Below, piece by piece: positions 9,300-21,691 of a stretch of 64,000 nt of DNA. This DNA is from Ceratothoa steindachneri (taxonomy: Eukaryota; Arthropoda; Malacostraca; Isopoda; Cymothoidae), in the NCBI GenBank assembly GCA_963969495.1, contig OZ018317.1, positions 222,716,235 through 222,780,234 of the forward strand. Direction: 5' to 3'. The notes under the pieces are model-generated. The model was given only the letters and a program-made list of their open reading frames with translations. It searched no databases and was not told the origin of the DNA. Every line of letters begins with the position of its first letter. Within the stretch, counting starts at the first letter, position 1. The translations under genes and the position numbers were made by a program.

Positions 9300-11640
9300 T
9301 GAGGTTACAGCCAACGCCAAAGTAGTTAGAGGCCTTTCTTAGCCTCTCAATACCTGTTACAAGTTCCTGCACGTTTGTATTAGTAGAAGGGGCCTAAAAT
9401 GTATCAACATCCATGACAGAATTAGGCGAGGACACTTAGTTGAGAACCCACCATCGTATAATAATAACATAAATACGTTGAAGAACCTAGGATGGTTTCT
9501 GAAACTCAGTTTCCTACCATAATTTGGTATATTTTATCAATCTTGTATTATTTTATTTTTCTTCCTTTCTCCTTGATATCTGCTGACTCTCGCTTATTGG
9601 GGGTAACGTGGTTATTTAGAAAAAAAAGGATATTTTATTTTTTTTTATTTTTCAACGAGAAAAATTTAAGATTCACTATTTTATTCATGAAATTTTACTA
9701 GCAGAAATCTATATTATTTTATTGTTGACATAGCTTTATTTTAGTTTGTCCCTCAGAGTTTTGTTTCTGTATTTGAAGCCTCTATAGCAAATTTTGGTAC
9801 TGACTAAACCCCCCATATGTGTAAATACCTTAAAAACATCATAATTCGTCTCATCCAATCGGATTTCTCGCTTTACTTATCCCTAGGTTTATTATCTCGC
9901 CCATTCATCTTCTCTTCCATATTAGCGAAAAGTATATTAGTATAATTTTCTAGCCCTAATAATTATGATATATCTTCCAAGGAAGAGTCTCAGGTAATTT
10001 AAAACGAAGCTCCCTTTCAACCCGGGGTCATTTCCATTCGCGCCGAGGTTTCTCCGCCTTCGCGATATCTCCGGCCCCAGGCGAAGAAAGGCACGATGAC
10101 ATATATATGAGCGTGAACGCACCTTTTTTTCTCTCCCATGCAAACACTCAGTCTTTATCAATCTATATTTTTTGTGTTAAATAAATTAAAAAATCTAAAT
10201 ATTATCTCCCGTGGTCCTCACCCAGTATTGAAAAGGAATGAAAAGATCTACCTTTAGTGTCAAGCAAAATATAAGAAACGATTTAGTCACGAATTCTAAC
10301 TAAAGATTGCGTAAAGTTACTCTATTTACCTAGAGAGGCTTAATCACGCCTAAAGACTAGTGATAAGCTTTAAGAGTCCTTTTAAACCCCTTACGTCAAA
10401 ATAGTTTGGTTCTTAAGTGTTAGAATTTTGCATCAGGCTTTGCCTAAGCATACTCACAAGTTAGCTCAACGAAGGAACTTCCCTTCTTTCATAATTAAAG
10501 TCATAAATGTACAGATAACTTTTCATAATTATTTTCAAAATTTCTTCTTTCTTATTTGTGTTCCAAAACTACAATTCATTCTCGAATCTATCTCATTAAT
10601 TCATGTCACGAAAGCGCCAGCCAACAAATTAAATCAAGGAGTATCGCTAAAATACTGTAACAACAAAGCTTACCTACCATTTTCCATTGTCTTCTCTAAG
10701 TTTCTAAACATCTACGTTTCTGTTTAGTTGTTCTTTCTTTATTTACTGAGGTCTCAGTATTGGACAAAGTAATTTCCTCAATAGGCAATATTTTACCTCC
10801 AAGCCACTACATGTCAGACACAGCAATTCTTTTGCAGGGGCTCCTTTTCTGGGTTCCTCGCTCTGAGGAACTTTTATGGAGTTTTCTGCTTTGTAATTAC
10901 TAGTCTAAACAACCGTTACCTCCGCCTCACACATTCAATTAGTTTATATATTGCCATTTGGAAGCCTTTTCTCACCCAGTTTGTATAATGCATGGAAAAT
11001 TCAGTCTTGAAATAATAGCGTAAATGATATTTTAAATAAACTCCGGATTACTGGATGATATAATATTTTTGGATAGATCATTCTAATACAAATTTAAATG
11101 CAAAAATTATACTGTTTAAAGTTCAAGTGCTGGCAAACGCACATTACCATACTACGGTAAATTAGTTTAATGGAGTCTTCCTGAATTCAAAAACTAATTT
11201 AAGTTATGGAAATTACAAATTAAAAAGATCTTAAAGACGACATGAAGAAAACCCACCCGGACACTGCACATGAAGATAAGCCACTTCATCTTTTTCGACT
11301 CAAGTTAAGCCACCCCAACTCTTTTCATCGAGATTTATTAAAGAATGAGTTACAATTTAGATTTCCCATACATTTAAAATAAATAGGAAAACAGTGGGGA
11401 AAATTAAGAAGTGAAGCGGAGAAGAGAAAGTTATTAGTAGGAGTAGAAAAATAAAGGTTTCAGAACATGTGGAAATCACATTGTTTATACTATAGAATAC
11501 TAATTTTTGATATTTACATTTTTAGGAGTTTATAATGTACAGGTTAATTGTAAGAGTTAACAATTTACAGGCTAATGGTAATTTATTTTAACAGTATTTT
11601 AAATTGACTTAACATATGACACGTTCATGTATTATAGACT
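9300..11640. other. Probable intron of the KChIP-like gene
   Basis: AT-rich, with no recognisable protein on either strand. A small GC-richer patch at about 10010-10100 (CGCGCCGAGG, GCGATATC, GGCCCCAGGCG) interrupts it. It could be an old repeat or an undetected exon or promoter, but I cannot read a known protein there. Confidence 0.4.
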
Positions 11641-12130
11641 TTATATACATACATATATTCTTAAAATTTATAAAACACTATTTTTCGCTCATATTATACT
11701 ACTTTAGTTATTCATTATTCCAATTACTTCGTTAACAGATTATTCACTTGGTTTATTCGTTTTTATATTTGAGCATTTTCTTTTATAATTTAGTTGATTA
11801 TTTAGTCGTTTTAATTATTTTAATTACTTTAATCATTTACAGTAATTATTTAGTTTTTTTATTATTTAAACACTTACTTTAGTTGTTTTGATAATATTGA
11901 ATTCACTTAGATTATTTGGTCGCTTGTATCATTTATCTACTTTGTTGTTTTAGTCACTTTCGCGATCTCTAATCACAGTAGTTGAAAATCTTGTTGATTT
12001 CGTCACTTGTATTATTTTAGTCACCTTGTAATTTTAGTCACTTTTACGATAAATATTTTAACACACTTCATTAATTTAGTTGGCTATATTATTTTAAATC
12101 ACTGCTAGTTTAGTCACTTTCACGGATTAA
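11640..12130. repeat. Degenerate TTTTAGTCACTTT repeat
   Basis: Very AT-rich DNA in which TTTAGTCACTTT and variants (TTTAGTTATT, TTTAGTCGTTTT, TTTTAGTCACCTTG) recur at irregular spacing, clearest at about 11950, 12018, 12033 and 12110. It ends close to where LINE-derived sequence begins on the minus strand. Confidence 0.5.
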
Positions 12131-12269
12131 TTACCTGTCGATTTCTAACGTTTTATGACCACTTTTTATAACTGAAGGTAGATGTTGACGGTATGTACGC
12201 ACGTTTCTGCTATGAATAATGTGCCCTCCGCCAAAAGCCCTAATACTGCTTTGGGAGAAATCGGTTCCT

Positions 12270-13797
12270 TTATACTTCCACTTTACGTCCACTTATATCT
12301 CCCCTTAAGGATTCCTTGGGACAGTCTTTTGGGGTCTCCATTGGAGGCTTAAATAGTAGCAAAACGAAGACCTTGAGGGCCACGTCCTCTCGGTCGAAGA
12401 AGAATCCTTTTTCAAGTATCTCTTTCTTGTCGGTGAGGGATACTCCTATGTCTTGATGTTCCTCGTCTTCATCTTCTTCTGTCATGGTTTGCAGCTCCTT
12501 TTTTTTCCTTTGTTTTCTTTTTCTTCCTTCCTCTCTGTCTTTTCTTCTTTGGGCTTTTCTTCGATTGTTCTCCTCCTTCCAAAGATTCTTCTTTTTTTCT
12601 GATTGTTTCTGTTGGGGCTCGTCCGTTGATGTCTGCTCTTGTTGGGGCTTGTCGATGAATTGGATATTTAGTAGTTCTGCTGAGGCTGCGTTCTCGAGGA
12701 ACCATACTTTCTTTTTGGCCACGTTTATCTTCAGAAGGCGGTTGAGTTCCTCCGAAAAAGTCTGGGGTTAGCCAGGTTCGCCAGATGAGCGAAGATGACC
12801 ATTGCCATGATCTCTCTTCTCTCGCTCGGCATCACCAGCTTCGAGGTAGTGGCTCTTTCCATAATGTTGTTTTTCGGGGCCGCTGCTTCCGTGTAGCTTC
12901 TTATTGCCTTTGCCATCTTTTATTTTCTTATATTTTCACTTTTGGTCCGAATTGCTTCCTTGCGGATGAAATACCCAATGGGCAAGATCCTGTGGTTCCC
13001 TCCGCAGTTTATACACTTCTGCTTTTCCGCCTTGCAATTTTTCCATCCGTGCCCAAAATTGGCACAGTTGGAACAGGCCGAGTCCGTCAAAGTGCATTCC
13101 ATTGCCTGATGCTTTTCAACTGCGTAGCACTTGTAGCAGCAGTCAATCGGGATAAATTCCTCGTTTTTGATTTGGTAGAATCCAAGCAGCTTTTCGGTTT
13201 TTGCTCTTCTCGCCATCTCGGTATTTGAGAAAATGATTTTGACTATGTTTTAGGCCTTCCCAGCTTTTTCCACATTGGTAATGTTGGACCATTTTTGCTT
13301 TGCAGCTAGCTCTCCTTTGATTTCTTCACAGGAGTTTTCTATGAAGAACGAGTCCAGCCTACGAAGGATGATAGTTGGTTAAACCAGTATTCTCTGGAGA
13401 ACACTGGCCTCCAGCCCGATTTTCTGAAGCTTTTTTCGCCTTGTCCGAAACTAGTCGCTCCACGTCCTGTCCTCCATGTCGTGGTAGATGGTAGCGTATC
13501 CTGAGGGCGTATCTCGATGAGCCGGATGAGGGTGATGTTGAATATTCGTATATTGTCTTCATCCCAGCAGTCCTCGTTGGTTTCGCCAACCCCCCTTGAA
13601 GGTGCGGAAGGGGACCCGCTTGTAGTCTTGGGGAGACCCCATGGGTCTCCTTCGGGCAGCGGTTCTTCTCCTCCTCTGTTGATTATTCCTTCCTCTTCGT
13701 GAAAAAAGGCACGTCTGATCTCCGGCGTAGCTTCACTGTCTGTGGGGAATTCTTCGAAGCTTCCCTTGGCTTTTCTTCCTCTGTCATGACCAGTCAT
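12270..13797 (-). pseudogene. LINE ORF1 (gag), Jockey/CR1-like, copy A2
   Basis: ORF1 proteins of non-LTR retrotransposons bind the element RNA through CCHC zinc knuckles. Read with frame corrections, this stretch gives a leading acidic/proline-rich part (13797-13590), a conserved N-terminal fold with RLDSFFIENSCEEIKGEL and AAKQKWSNITNV (about 13400-13260), then a clear zinc-knuckle block at 13150-12960: CYKCYAVEKHQAMEC (CX2CX5HX4C), CSNCANFGHGWKNC (CX2CX4HX4C) and CINCGGNH (third knuckle, final Cys missing). A highly basic K/R/E-rich tail ends at the stop at 12270. At least one in-frame stop (about 13248) and frameshifts make it a pseudogene. No endonuclease or RT follows at lower coordinates, so the element is truncated or deleted at its 3' side. 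It sits directly downstream of a second gag-like copy (A1). Confidence 0.7.
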
Positions 13798-13929
13798 GAT
13801 GATATATCAGACTCAATGCGCAACTCAGAAATGCAGGGCGGCTTTTGCTGCTTGTGCGTGGGAGGTATTTGCCCTCCTGATTCCCTCTGCTTTCTTCTTC
13901 TTTGCCTTTCATTTGAAGATTTATTTTCC

Positions 13930-14608
13930 TAGGGCAGGACATCGCCATTGCCCCGTGCTTTTGCCCACAGTTCGGGCATTACCGCCAGCCGTGCCCTTTA
14001 CCACTGTATCTAGAGCAGGTCAATTCTTGCTCCTTGCATTCTTTTGTGGCGTGTTGTTCAAGTTTGAAGCAAATAAAACATATTTGTACTGTGGTAAACT
14101 CCTCCCTCTCAATTTGTTGACCGCTTATTTTTGCATTGGAGAGCAGCAATCCACTCTCATTCGCCTTAGCTGCCATCGTTGTCTCCAAAATTATTTTGAA
14201 CACGTGATGCTATTCTGTGTTATCTCTTCTGTTCTTGAACTTCACTATCCCTGTTATCTTAACCCATTGCTGATTTCACTTTATTTCATCTTTTATTTCT
14301 TCTTTTGTATGCTGGCCAATCAACGGGTACAGCCTCTGGCATATCACACGACTGTAAGCCTGGATCTGGGGAGGGGTACTGGGCTAGAGGTTTATTTCCT
14401 TCAAGACCTTAATCCCTGCCTCCTTTGTGAGGGTCTCTATATCCTGTTCCTTCTCGCATATAGCGACATATCCTGTCGGCGAGTCGATTAGGCGTAGGAT
14501 TGCCACATTTAGCCTGCCGAATAAGATTTCATACGCCTTCTTCTTATCCGGTCTTTCTAGGCCACTTATGATTCTCAACGGGACCCTTGCGGCACTGTAG
14601 TCCACCAT
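13930..14608 (-). pseudogene. LINE ORF1 (gag) fragment, copy A1
   Basis: This starts at an ATG at 14608 with an N-terminal domain (VPLRIISGLERPDKKKAYEI, then RLIDSPTGYVAICEKEQDIE). It aligns with the N-terminus of the LINE at 20181 (shared pattern LP-L...I-L-R-I-[DE]-[ST]-P-x-G-[FY]-V-x-ICxK). After a frame change, a zinc-knuckle block is legible: CFICFKLEQHATKEC, CSRYSGKGHGWR, a stop (TAA), then CPNCGQKHGAMAMSC. The C-terminal region of a normal gag is cut short where copy A2 begins. Nucleic-acid binding for a LINE particle is the known role of the family. Here it is inactive. Confidence 0.7.
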
Positions 14609-14609
14609 T

Positions 14610-16180
14610 TTGTCTTGTGTGCCGCCCCTTGAAGAGGGAAGTGCACCTACTTTTTCGCTTACCTTATTTGTTGTTTTTGTATAGGGACTTACAAATCTGT
14701 ATGTTTGTCAGAGTTTTAGATTTTTTCTTATAGTTTTTAAATTGTTTGCCTTGGGGAGAAGAGCCCCTCCCCCTCCATCTTTTACCCACCGCTTCGATGG
14801 AAAAAGGGTTTGCCTTTTATGATGAATGATATCGTTGGATGATATGAATCCGGGGAGATACTCTCTGGGGTGTGATTGTATGGCGTACTTATTGACAACG
14901 CCCCCCTGCGCGAGGATGTTTTACTCGCGACCGCATCCCAACATACCATAGAGACGGTTGTATGTCCCTTTATGATCCTGAAAACGACCCCCGCTCGGAT
15001 GAGCTGTGGAGGTTGCAGTCCGTCCCTTGTCCGGAATTGTTTCAGACATTGTTATCGGCTATGGGATACTCCTCAAACCAGCTTTCTCCAATGCCCCCAA
15101 TTATGCCGTAGCAACTACACGGCATAGTTGGAACGAAACATGAATGGCAATCATCCTTCACATCTGGTGGCAGTTCGTGTTGGGAGGGAAGGCGTGGCCC
15201 AAGACTTAAGCAACCATATGCTTAAGTGGGGTCGCTAAAAAAGAAAGATAACTATTAGTTATAAATGGTGAAGATGAGTACGACCGTATTTCTCTCTTTT
15301 TTAATAGCTGGCTTCCAAAAATTAGAAACCAGAAGTTTCGAAGGCGTTTGATAAAAGATTCCCTAAACCGTTACCTCCTTTGCAGTGCAACGTGAGGTAA
15401 GTCTGCCAGAGTTCTTTGTCCAAGAATTCCGAGCTAGCAATGTTCACATCCTGAAATGAAATGGGAAAGTGGGAGAAAAGTTGTACTTCCCCGTACCCCC
15501 CCCCCCCTCCCCATCCCACTAGTCCTTCTCGGAGGAGGGACCTGGTTAGGGAGGCGGGGCCAGGCTGGAAAGTTGACCTAGTTGGTCTGTGGACTTACTT
15601 AACGTGTGACCCGGACCACGATGTTTTATGTTTTCCTATATTTTTAATTGTTACTATTTGCTGTACCTGTCCCTAGTGTTAATGTTTTGCCCAACTTTGG
15701 ATAGCGGTAAAGGAGGAAGATGATTGAAGCGGAAGGAAGTTGGAGGTTTGCAGAGAGGTGCAAGTTGCGTGGAGGTCACGCTAATCTCTCTACTATAAGC
15801 TAATTTTTTTAGTTTAGTTGAAATAAGTAAGAGTGAAAGTATGGCTGTTTGTTTATTTCTGTGTTTGTTTTGTTTTTATGTTATGTATATATGAAATAGG
15901 CGTTCAAACCGTTGTTCGAATTGCTTTATTTTCCTGTCTTGTATCAACTTGAGTTTCTGTGAGTTATGTTGCTTTATTCTCTTATCTGTTGTGTGAATTC
16001 ATATTTATTAGTTAGTTATTTGTTTGTTTCTCTCTTCTTTATTGAATGTTGTATTTCAATTTTTTCTGTAATTTGCTCTCTCTGGCTGTTAGTTTTGTGT
16101 TCCCTTTTTGGTATTAACTCCAATCCGGTGAGTTTTGTCATTATTCGTGAATTTTTGGTCATAATCGGGTGTCCGTATTT
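14610..16180. other. LINE leader/trailer sequence and unassigned DNA
   Basis: 14610-14800 is probably the 5' leader of the A1 LINE, GC-rich compared with its flanks. 14830-15240 is a GC-richer block with open frames on the plus strand that I do not recognise. 15480-15510 holds a C-tract. 15750-16180 is AT-rich and may include the 3' UTR of the LINE whose ORF2 stops at 16184. Confidence 0.3.
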
Positions 16181-16183
16181 GGT

Positions 16184-18860
16184 TTACACGTAAATCTCCT
16201 CCTCTTCCCTTTGGTCCGCTTTGTTTTTAACACTAGGAAACAGCATTTGTTGTCCCCATCTTGCTCCTCGTGCTATTTGATTATTTAATTCCTCTCCTAT
16301 TTCTTCTTGTGTTTTTTCACGGATTTTTTTGGCTCTTCTTTTAATTATTTTGTTTAATGGTTTTATTTTTGCTTCGTTGTGTAAGTCTCTTTGTTTTTTC
16401 CTCTCTAATCGTCGTGTGTTCGTAATTATGTATACTGCCTTATTCTGTATACGTTGCATCGTTATTAGATTTCTTCTTGAAACCGTATACATGGCAATTG
16501 TTGGATATATCAAGGTTGGCTGGATCTTTGCTTGGTAAATCTTTCTCTTATTTTTCATATTTAGATTTTTCAATTTGGAAAGTAGAGTTAGCATGCCTCG
16601 TGCTTTGTTTATTATTTCGGTAACGTGTTTCTTGTAACCGTTTTTTGTAATAGTTAGGCTTAAAACCTTGCCTTCCCCCATATACCTGTATCTCTTTACT
16701 TCTACATAAATGTCGGATAGTTTTTTGCGATACATCGGTATAATTCTAAATTTATCTTTCGTAATCATTTAGGTTTTTAATTTCTGCAGACGTTATTCTG
16801 GCCTGCATCTCTGGGTTCTGATAAACACAGGGAATTAATTCAGTGAAATCATCCCCATATTGTATGTTCACACAACCCTCGTTCCCGGGTGGGGGAATGT
16901 CCGAAGTATACGCAGAGCGAGGCCTGCATTAAGCTTGATTCTTTTACATTGGTAATTCCCCGTATCTATGTATGCATATCTTTTCATAACGTAGTCACAT
17001 AAAATTCTTTCTAGGTAGTTATTCATTTCTAAGTTTATGATTTTATGCTGTATGCCTCTTTGCCAGACTTTATGGAATGCCTTCGATACGTCCTAGCATA
17101 CTATATCCATGATGCTTTTCTCTCCTTTCACTTTGCTTATTATCTTCGTAATCACGCTGAGAGCAATCTCCGTTTTCCTGTTCTTTCTGAAGCCGAATTG
17201 TTGGTTGTTCCAGAAGTTGTTTTCTGTTAGATTTTCATTTTATCTTTGGTTCATTATTTTTTCAAATACTTTCCCAATGAAGTCGAGAAGGGATATTGGT
17301 CTGAAGTTTTCAACCTCCGAAGGTGGTTTTTCAGGCTTCGGTATGAATATCATTTTTGCAATTTTTAACTCATTGAGGAAGTATCCAGTGGTAAGAGAGG
17401 CGTTAAAAACTTTCCTTATCCCCTCGAGTATATTATCCGGCACTTCTATATAATTTTTGCTAGTGAGGCCCGATTTTCCAGGTGCCTTTTGTTTAAATTT
17501 GGTGATGGTGTTCTTTAATTCCTCGATTGTGATTTTGGTGTTAAATCCTTCGTTCGCATATCGTTCCTCTTCTACGTAGTGATATGGAAAAGTCCTCTCG
17601 ATCCGTTCATTTAGTTCGTCAATTATTTGGTTTTCAAATCTATATCGTAGTTTTCGTTTTCCTCTTCATTGATGTTAAACACTCTTTTCCAGTGTTCCCT
17701 GAACAATTTTTTAATCTCGTATTCGTCTTCAATTAAATTCCTGTTCTGTCCTTGATCTTTGTTTTCTTTTTTCCCTTATTGCTTTCCATACGTCTCATCT
17801 TTTTCCACATTCTCCGGGCATTAGCTCGTTGTAAATATTTTGAACGTCAGTGTCCCAGTATTCTCTTTGTAATCCGATATTGCGCTTAGTAGTTCCCTCC
17901 TTTTTGTTTTCAGATTAACCGTATTTTTCTATTGCTGTTCCATTTGTTATGATCTCTTCGTTTATCTTTTTTTATTTCTGCATTGTTAGTCTTCATTTTG
18001 TCTGTCCAGATAAACTATTTGATAGTTTTGTATGTGCTTCTGGATATCGCGTTTTCGTCGGCTGTCTGTATTCGTGTCCTTATTTTTTCCAGTTCGTCGT
18101 CGATTTCTTCTAAAGTGGCTTCATTTAATCCATCCGGTGTGTAGTCGTTCAATTTTTGTTTGGACTTTTCCCAATCTGCTCTATGGTACTCTTTCCATTG
18201 TTTAGGGGGTATTTGTATAGTTTGTTGATTTGTGGTTAGTATCGTTGCAGAATGGTCCCTGCAGATAACGTCTACAGGTTCCATATGGTAGTTAAATGAA
18301 ATATTATGGTTTGCAAGGCAGATTTCTGGAGTTGTCTCAGTTCTGTTTTTAATTAGTATTATCCTTCTGTCAATTAGTGCTTGTAGGTCTTTTCTTGTTT
18401 GATTTCTGTTTATTTATCCTGTGTACGTGCATTTTGCGTTCAGTTCTCCCCGAAACAAAGTTGGGATTTTATTATTAAATATTCTCACAAAGTTATTTAG
18501 TGGGAGGGTCCCGGGCGACTTGGTCGTTGGTATCCTGTAGCAATTATTATATTAGTTAATTCCAATTTGATCTCAGTTGCGAGGTAGGATTCGATTAGTC
18601 CTTGTTTTATCTTGTACTCTAATCCTTTTTTATGCCTATTGCTAGTCCTTCGTGTTGTTCGTTTGTGTGGTTAGTCGCTATTACGTCGTGGTTCCATATT
18701 TTTATTTCGTGAGTCCCAAAGTTAATCTCGTGATCTGAAATTATAATTATGTCGGGATCTACTTCTCTAAATATATTTCCGTATGTGTTTTCTTTATCCT
18801 TCTAGGCATTCGTATTTATCTGTAGAATTCTTAATTTTCTATTGTCTATCTTATTTGTTT
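16184..18860 (-). pseudogene. LINE ORF2 (endonuclease-RT), Jockey/CR1-like, copy B
   Basis: This would encode the endonuclease/reverse transcriptase that nicks target DNA and copies element RNA. In order on the minus strand: APE-type endonuclease start (RKLRILQINTNA, then DPDIIIISDHEI) at about 18855-18700; a linker with EEIDDELEKIRTRI (18284-18015); RT fingers (KMIFIPKPEKPPSEVENFRP, then ISLLDFIGKVFEKIM) at 17443-17240; motif A DVSKAFHKVWQRG near 17090-17060; motif C NIQYGDDFTEL at 16865-16830, with both catalytic aspartates; and thumb/C-terminal QNKAVYIITNTRR near 16410, ending in a basic tail at 16184. The last 194 codons are one open frame, but upstream parts are split by many stops and shifts. 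I see no RNase H domain, which fits Jockey/CR1-type rather than I-type LINEs. Confidence 0.8.
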
Positions 18861-19199
18861 GTTCTTATGCGGTTTTTCTTTTATGGGAGAGTGGAGCTTT
18901 CATGATTATTTATTTCTATCTTTTTCTGGCGGTTCTGCTTTTCCTTTCTGTCCGTGCCGACACCTGGCTTTTATCAGTTTCACATTTTGCGGTGCTATAT
19001 CCGGTGTCCTGTCGCACGGCGAGGTTCCCTTGGTCAAATTCCTTTTTTTTGTTTTATGCTTTTACGTGTGCTTCTTTTTACGTTTTTCTTAGTCGTCTCG
19101 TCAGTGCTGCTTTCTGATTCTGTTTCCTAGCTTTCTGTTTCTTCCTCTTGTTCTGATTCGCTTTCATTTTTTTGCCTCTTTGATGAGTGTCTTTTTTGG

Positions 19200-20181
19200 T
19201 TTTATAAAATTCTTATGTTAAATATGGCCGATGAGTCAATATTTTGTGGCAATACATTGGTTCCAGCCAATTTTCCTTGACCATGGAGTTCAACGTACTG
19301 TGCACTATTCATGAAGTGTGAGTGAAGAATACACGTCAGTATCTTTATGTTCAACGTTCCGTCAATTGTCACTTGAGTAGTTTGTGCGAGATTTTTATTT
19401 TTCACTGCTGCTCCCGCGTATGAGGAGTTTCTTGTTGCTTCTTTTCGTTGATATGTCTCCGTTAGTTTTCTCTTTATTATTTATTTTCGTTTTGGGCATG
19501 TCATTGCCATTGTTCTGTGGCTCCCTCCGCAATTAAAACATTTTTGTGTGTAATTTGGGCAGCTCCTCCATGAGTAGGGGCCGCTGCATTCCGAGCATAT
19601 TTTTCTTCTTTACTTGGGCAGTTTTCTGTAATATGGTTTTCCATTTTATAGCATTTAAAATAAATTTGTATATTATGATACTGGTCCCGTTGAATATTAC
19701 AGGTAGGGATTCTCATACTGTATGCGAGAGGACCCTTTACAAGTGCTTTAGTGGCAATCTCGGTTGACTCACACATGATTTTGAAATACGTGTGTGAGTT
19801 CCTTAAATTTGATGATATCGTGTATCTTCAGCCAGGGTTGTTGTTCCATAAGTTCCTTTTTTAGTTCATTTGGTGTGTTCCACCACCCATGATTCTACTT
19901 TCCGACATACAATGCTCCCGTTGGCAATGATTTGGGGTGGTACTTTAGCCTCAAAGTCAATTTTTCTTCAAAGGGATGGTTGCTACGGATGAAAGTAATA
20001 GTTCAACGTCAATGTTTTTTGCACAAATGACAACGAATCCATTTGGTGTTTCAATGCATTTGATCAGGGCGATTTGCCGATCCTTGAAAATGCTATGTGC
20101 GACATCCTGTGGCTTCCGTTTTAATCCGTTCTGAATTAGCTGAAGTGGAAGTTTAGTGAAATCATGTGGGTCCATGATCAT
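19200..20181 (-). pseudogene. LINE ORF1 (gag), copy B
   Basis: The upstream partner of the ORF2 at 16184-18860 on the same strand. The N-terminal domain opens at 20181 (LPLQLIQNGLKRKPQD, then IALIKCIETPNGFVVICAKN) and aligns with the copy at 14608. A zinc-knuckle region at 19776-19500 reads CYKMENHITENC (first half CFKC-like, now YFKCYK) followed by damaged second and third knuckles. Stops and shifts break it. The GC-rich stretch upstream, to about 20450, is probably its 5' UTR. Confidence 0.75.
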
Positions 20182-20449
20182 TTTTTCTCATGCCTCCCCC
20201 AAAATGGGAAAGGTTCTGTGGAAAATAAGTTTGTAGATTATTTACCCCTCTTCACTAGTGGGAGAAGCCCCCTATCTGCTCCTATTTCTATCTCGCCTGC
20301 CTGCTCAGGAGGGCACAAACCCCGACCAGCCTACCTATTTAGGCCTAGCCCTATAAGCAGTCCTGCAGTCAGATTTGACCTCGTCACCGATAATTGGGCT
20401 CCTTCTCTGGCCCCCTAACGGGGTCTTCTTCGGGAGTTCACTATACCCT

Positions 20450-21520
20450 AGTACTGACTGCTTCTGAGACCTTGCTGGTGGTCAAGTTATAGTGCGCTAG
20501 ATGGAAATAAAGCGGGAGAGTATCAGATATATAAAAACGGAATAGATTGAGAGAAGGAAATTTAAGGATATCACCGTTTTCGGGTAAAACTCCGCGAGTC
20601 AGAAACAGGAGATCTCTCGAATCAGTCTGATTCGCGCATATAACTCTTCTATCTTCTGCTTCTCTTTTTACGAAATCGTATGTTGAAAAAAAGCTTCTTC
20701 TTTCGCAAAGTTATTCAAGATAAAAAATTGTCGTAACTTAGCAGTGAGTAGGTGGTTGTGAGTAGTAGGATGAACTGAGCCGTGTATTCACATCCTCGTC
20801 TGATTGTTCAAGAATATATACCCAATTCCCGCTCCTTAAATGTAGCCTCATGATTGGTCGAAAATTACCCACAAACTATAAATAAACTCAGTTAACCGCC
20901 CCAAATATATCTTGTCCAGGAGAGCGCACCACAACGTATAAAAATATAAATAAAATTACATAACTCAGTATTTTCGTATTTATACCAATATTGACGGTGT
21001 TCATTCGAGAAAAAATTAACCTAAATAAAAAAATTGTATCCGTATGTCCAGGTAAAGACCAGTCTTGGAGCTATATATCTATTAACCTAGTGTAAAAGAA
21101 CAACCTCTGCCCCCCCCTTTTTCCTAATTTATTGGAGACCACGTGCGATGGTATTCCGACGTGGACGACGTCATTTCCTGTTCGAACATTCACGAATTTT
21201 CAACTCTTGAGCGCATTGGGAAAATATTTCCCAATCCTGCAAACTCCCCCCCCCCCTCTCCAGTGACGAAGCGATAAAGAGCCGCTCTGTCTCGCACCTC
21301 GCTGCTAAATGATGATTCGACTCCGCCTCCGGATTAAGATGTCTGGAGATTGTGACTACTTTCGCCAAATTTCCCCCTTCCCCCTCAGAATCGGGCATAC
21401 AAATACTCGGGGTATTATGTTCGAGGATTCCAGCCCGCACCTCAAGGCCGTCATTATTGTCTCATCCCGTGAGCGTTCATCAGACAGCAGACTTTTTCAC
21501 CCGTGATTCTACCCTAGTCA
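20450..21520. other. Unassigned stretch
   Basis: AT-rich to 21150, then a mixed block (21160-21510) with a C-run at 21246-21256 and open frames on both strands that I cannot assign. It may belong to the same insertion as the possible Gypsy fragment that follows. Confidence 0.3.
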
Positions 21521-21521
21521 A

Positions 21522-21690
21522 TTGGGAGCTTGTGTGAACGGCAAGCCTTTGAATTTGCGCAACCGAAGAAAATCTCCATCGATTACCTTTGAGGAAAAGA
21601 AGATTCCTCTTCCAGTGGAATTACGAGTAATCCCACATTTCCCGTCGAACGTTATCTTTGAAGATTGGCTATCTTCATCGGAAGGTTGGT
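21522..21690 (+). pseudogene. Possible Gypsy aspartic-protease fragment
   Basis: The plus-strand reading gives GACVNGKPLNLRNRR, then ITFEEKKIPLPVELRVIPHF and SNVIFEDWLSS. The pattern I-x-F-x3-K-x-I-...-VIP-x2-P-x-x-VI-x-x-DWL is reminiscent of the C-terminal part of Ty3/Gypsy retropepsins (VIPxLPxxVILGxDWL). The DTG active site is not visible, and the frame runs straight into a minisatellite. This is a weak assignment. The opposite strand is also open, as expected of a biased sequence. Confidence 0.3.
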
Positions 21691-21691
21691 T

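Noticed and set aside
10010..10160. Possible upstream exon or CpG promoter of the KChIP-like gene
   Set aside because: GC-richer than its flanks, but the minus-strand reading matches no known KChIP N-terminus.
13796..14491. 231-codon plus-strand open frame
   Set aside because: Cys/Phe/Leu-rich antisense of the gag copy A1, whose zinc knuckles are on the minus strand.
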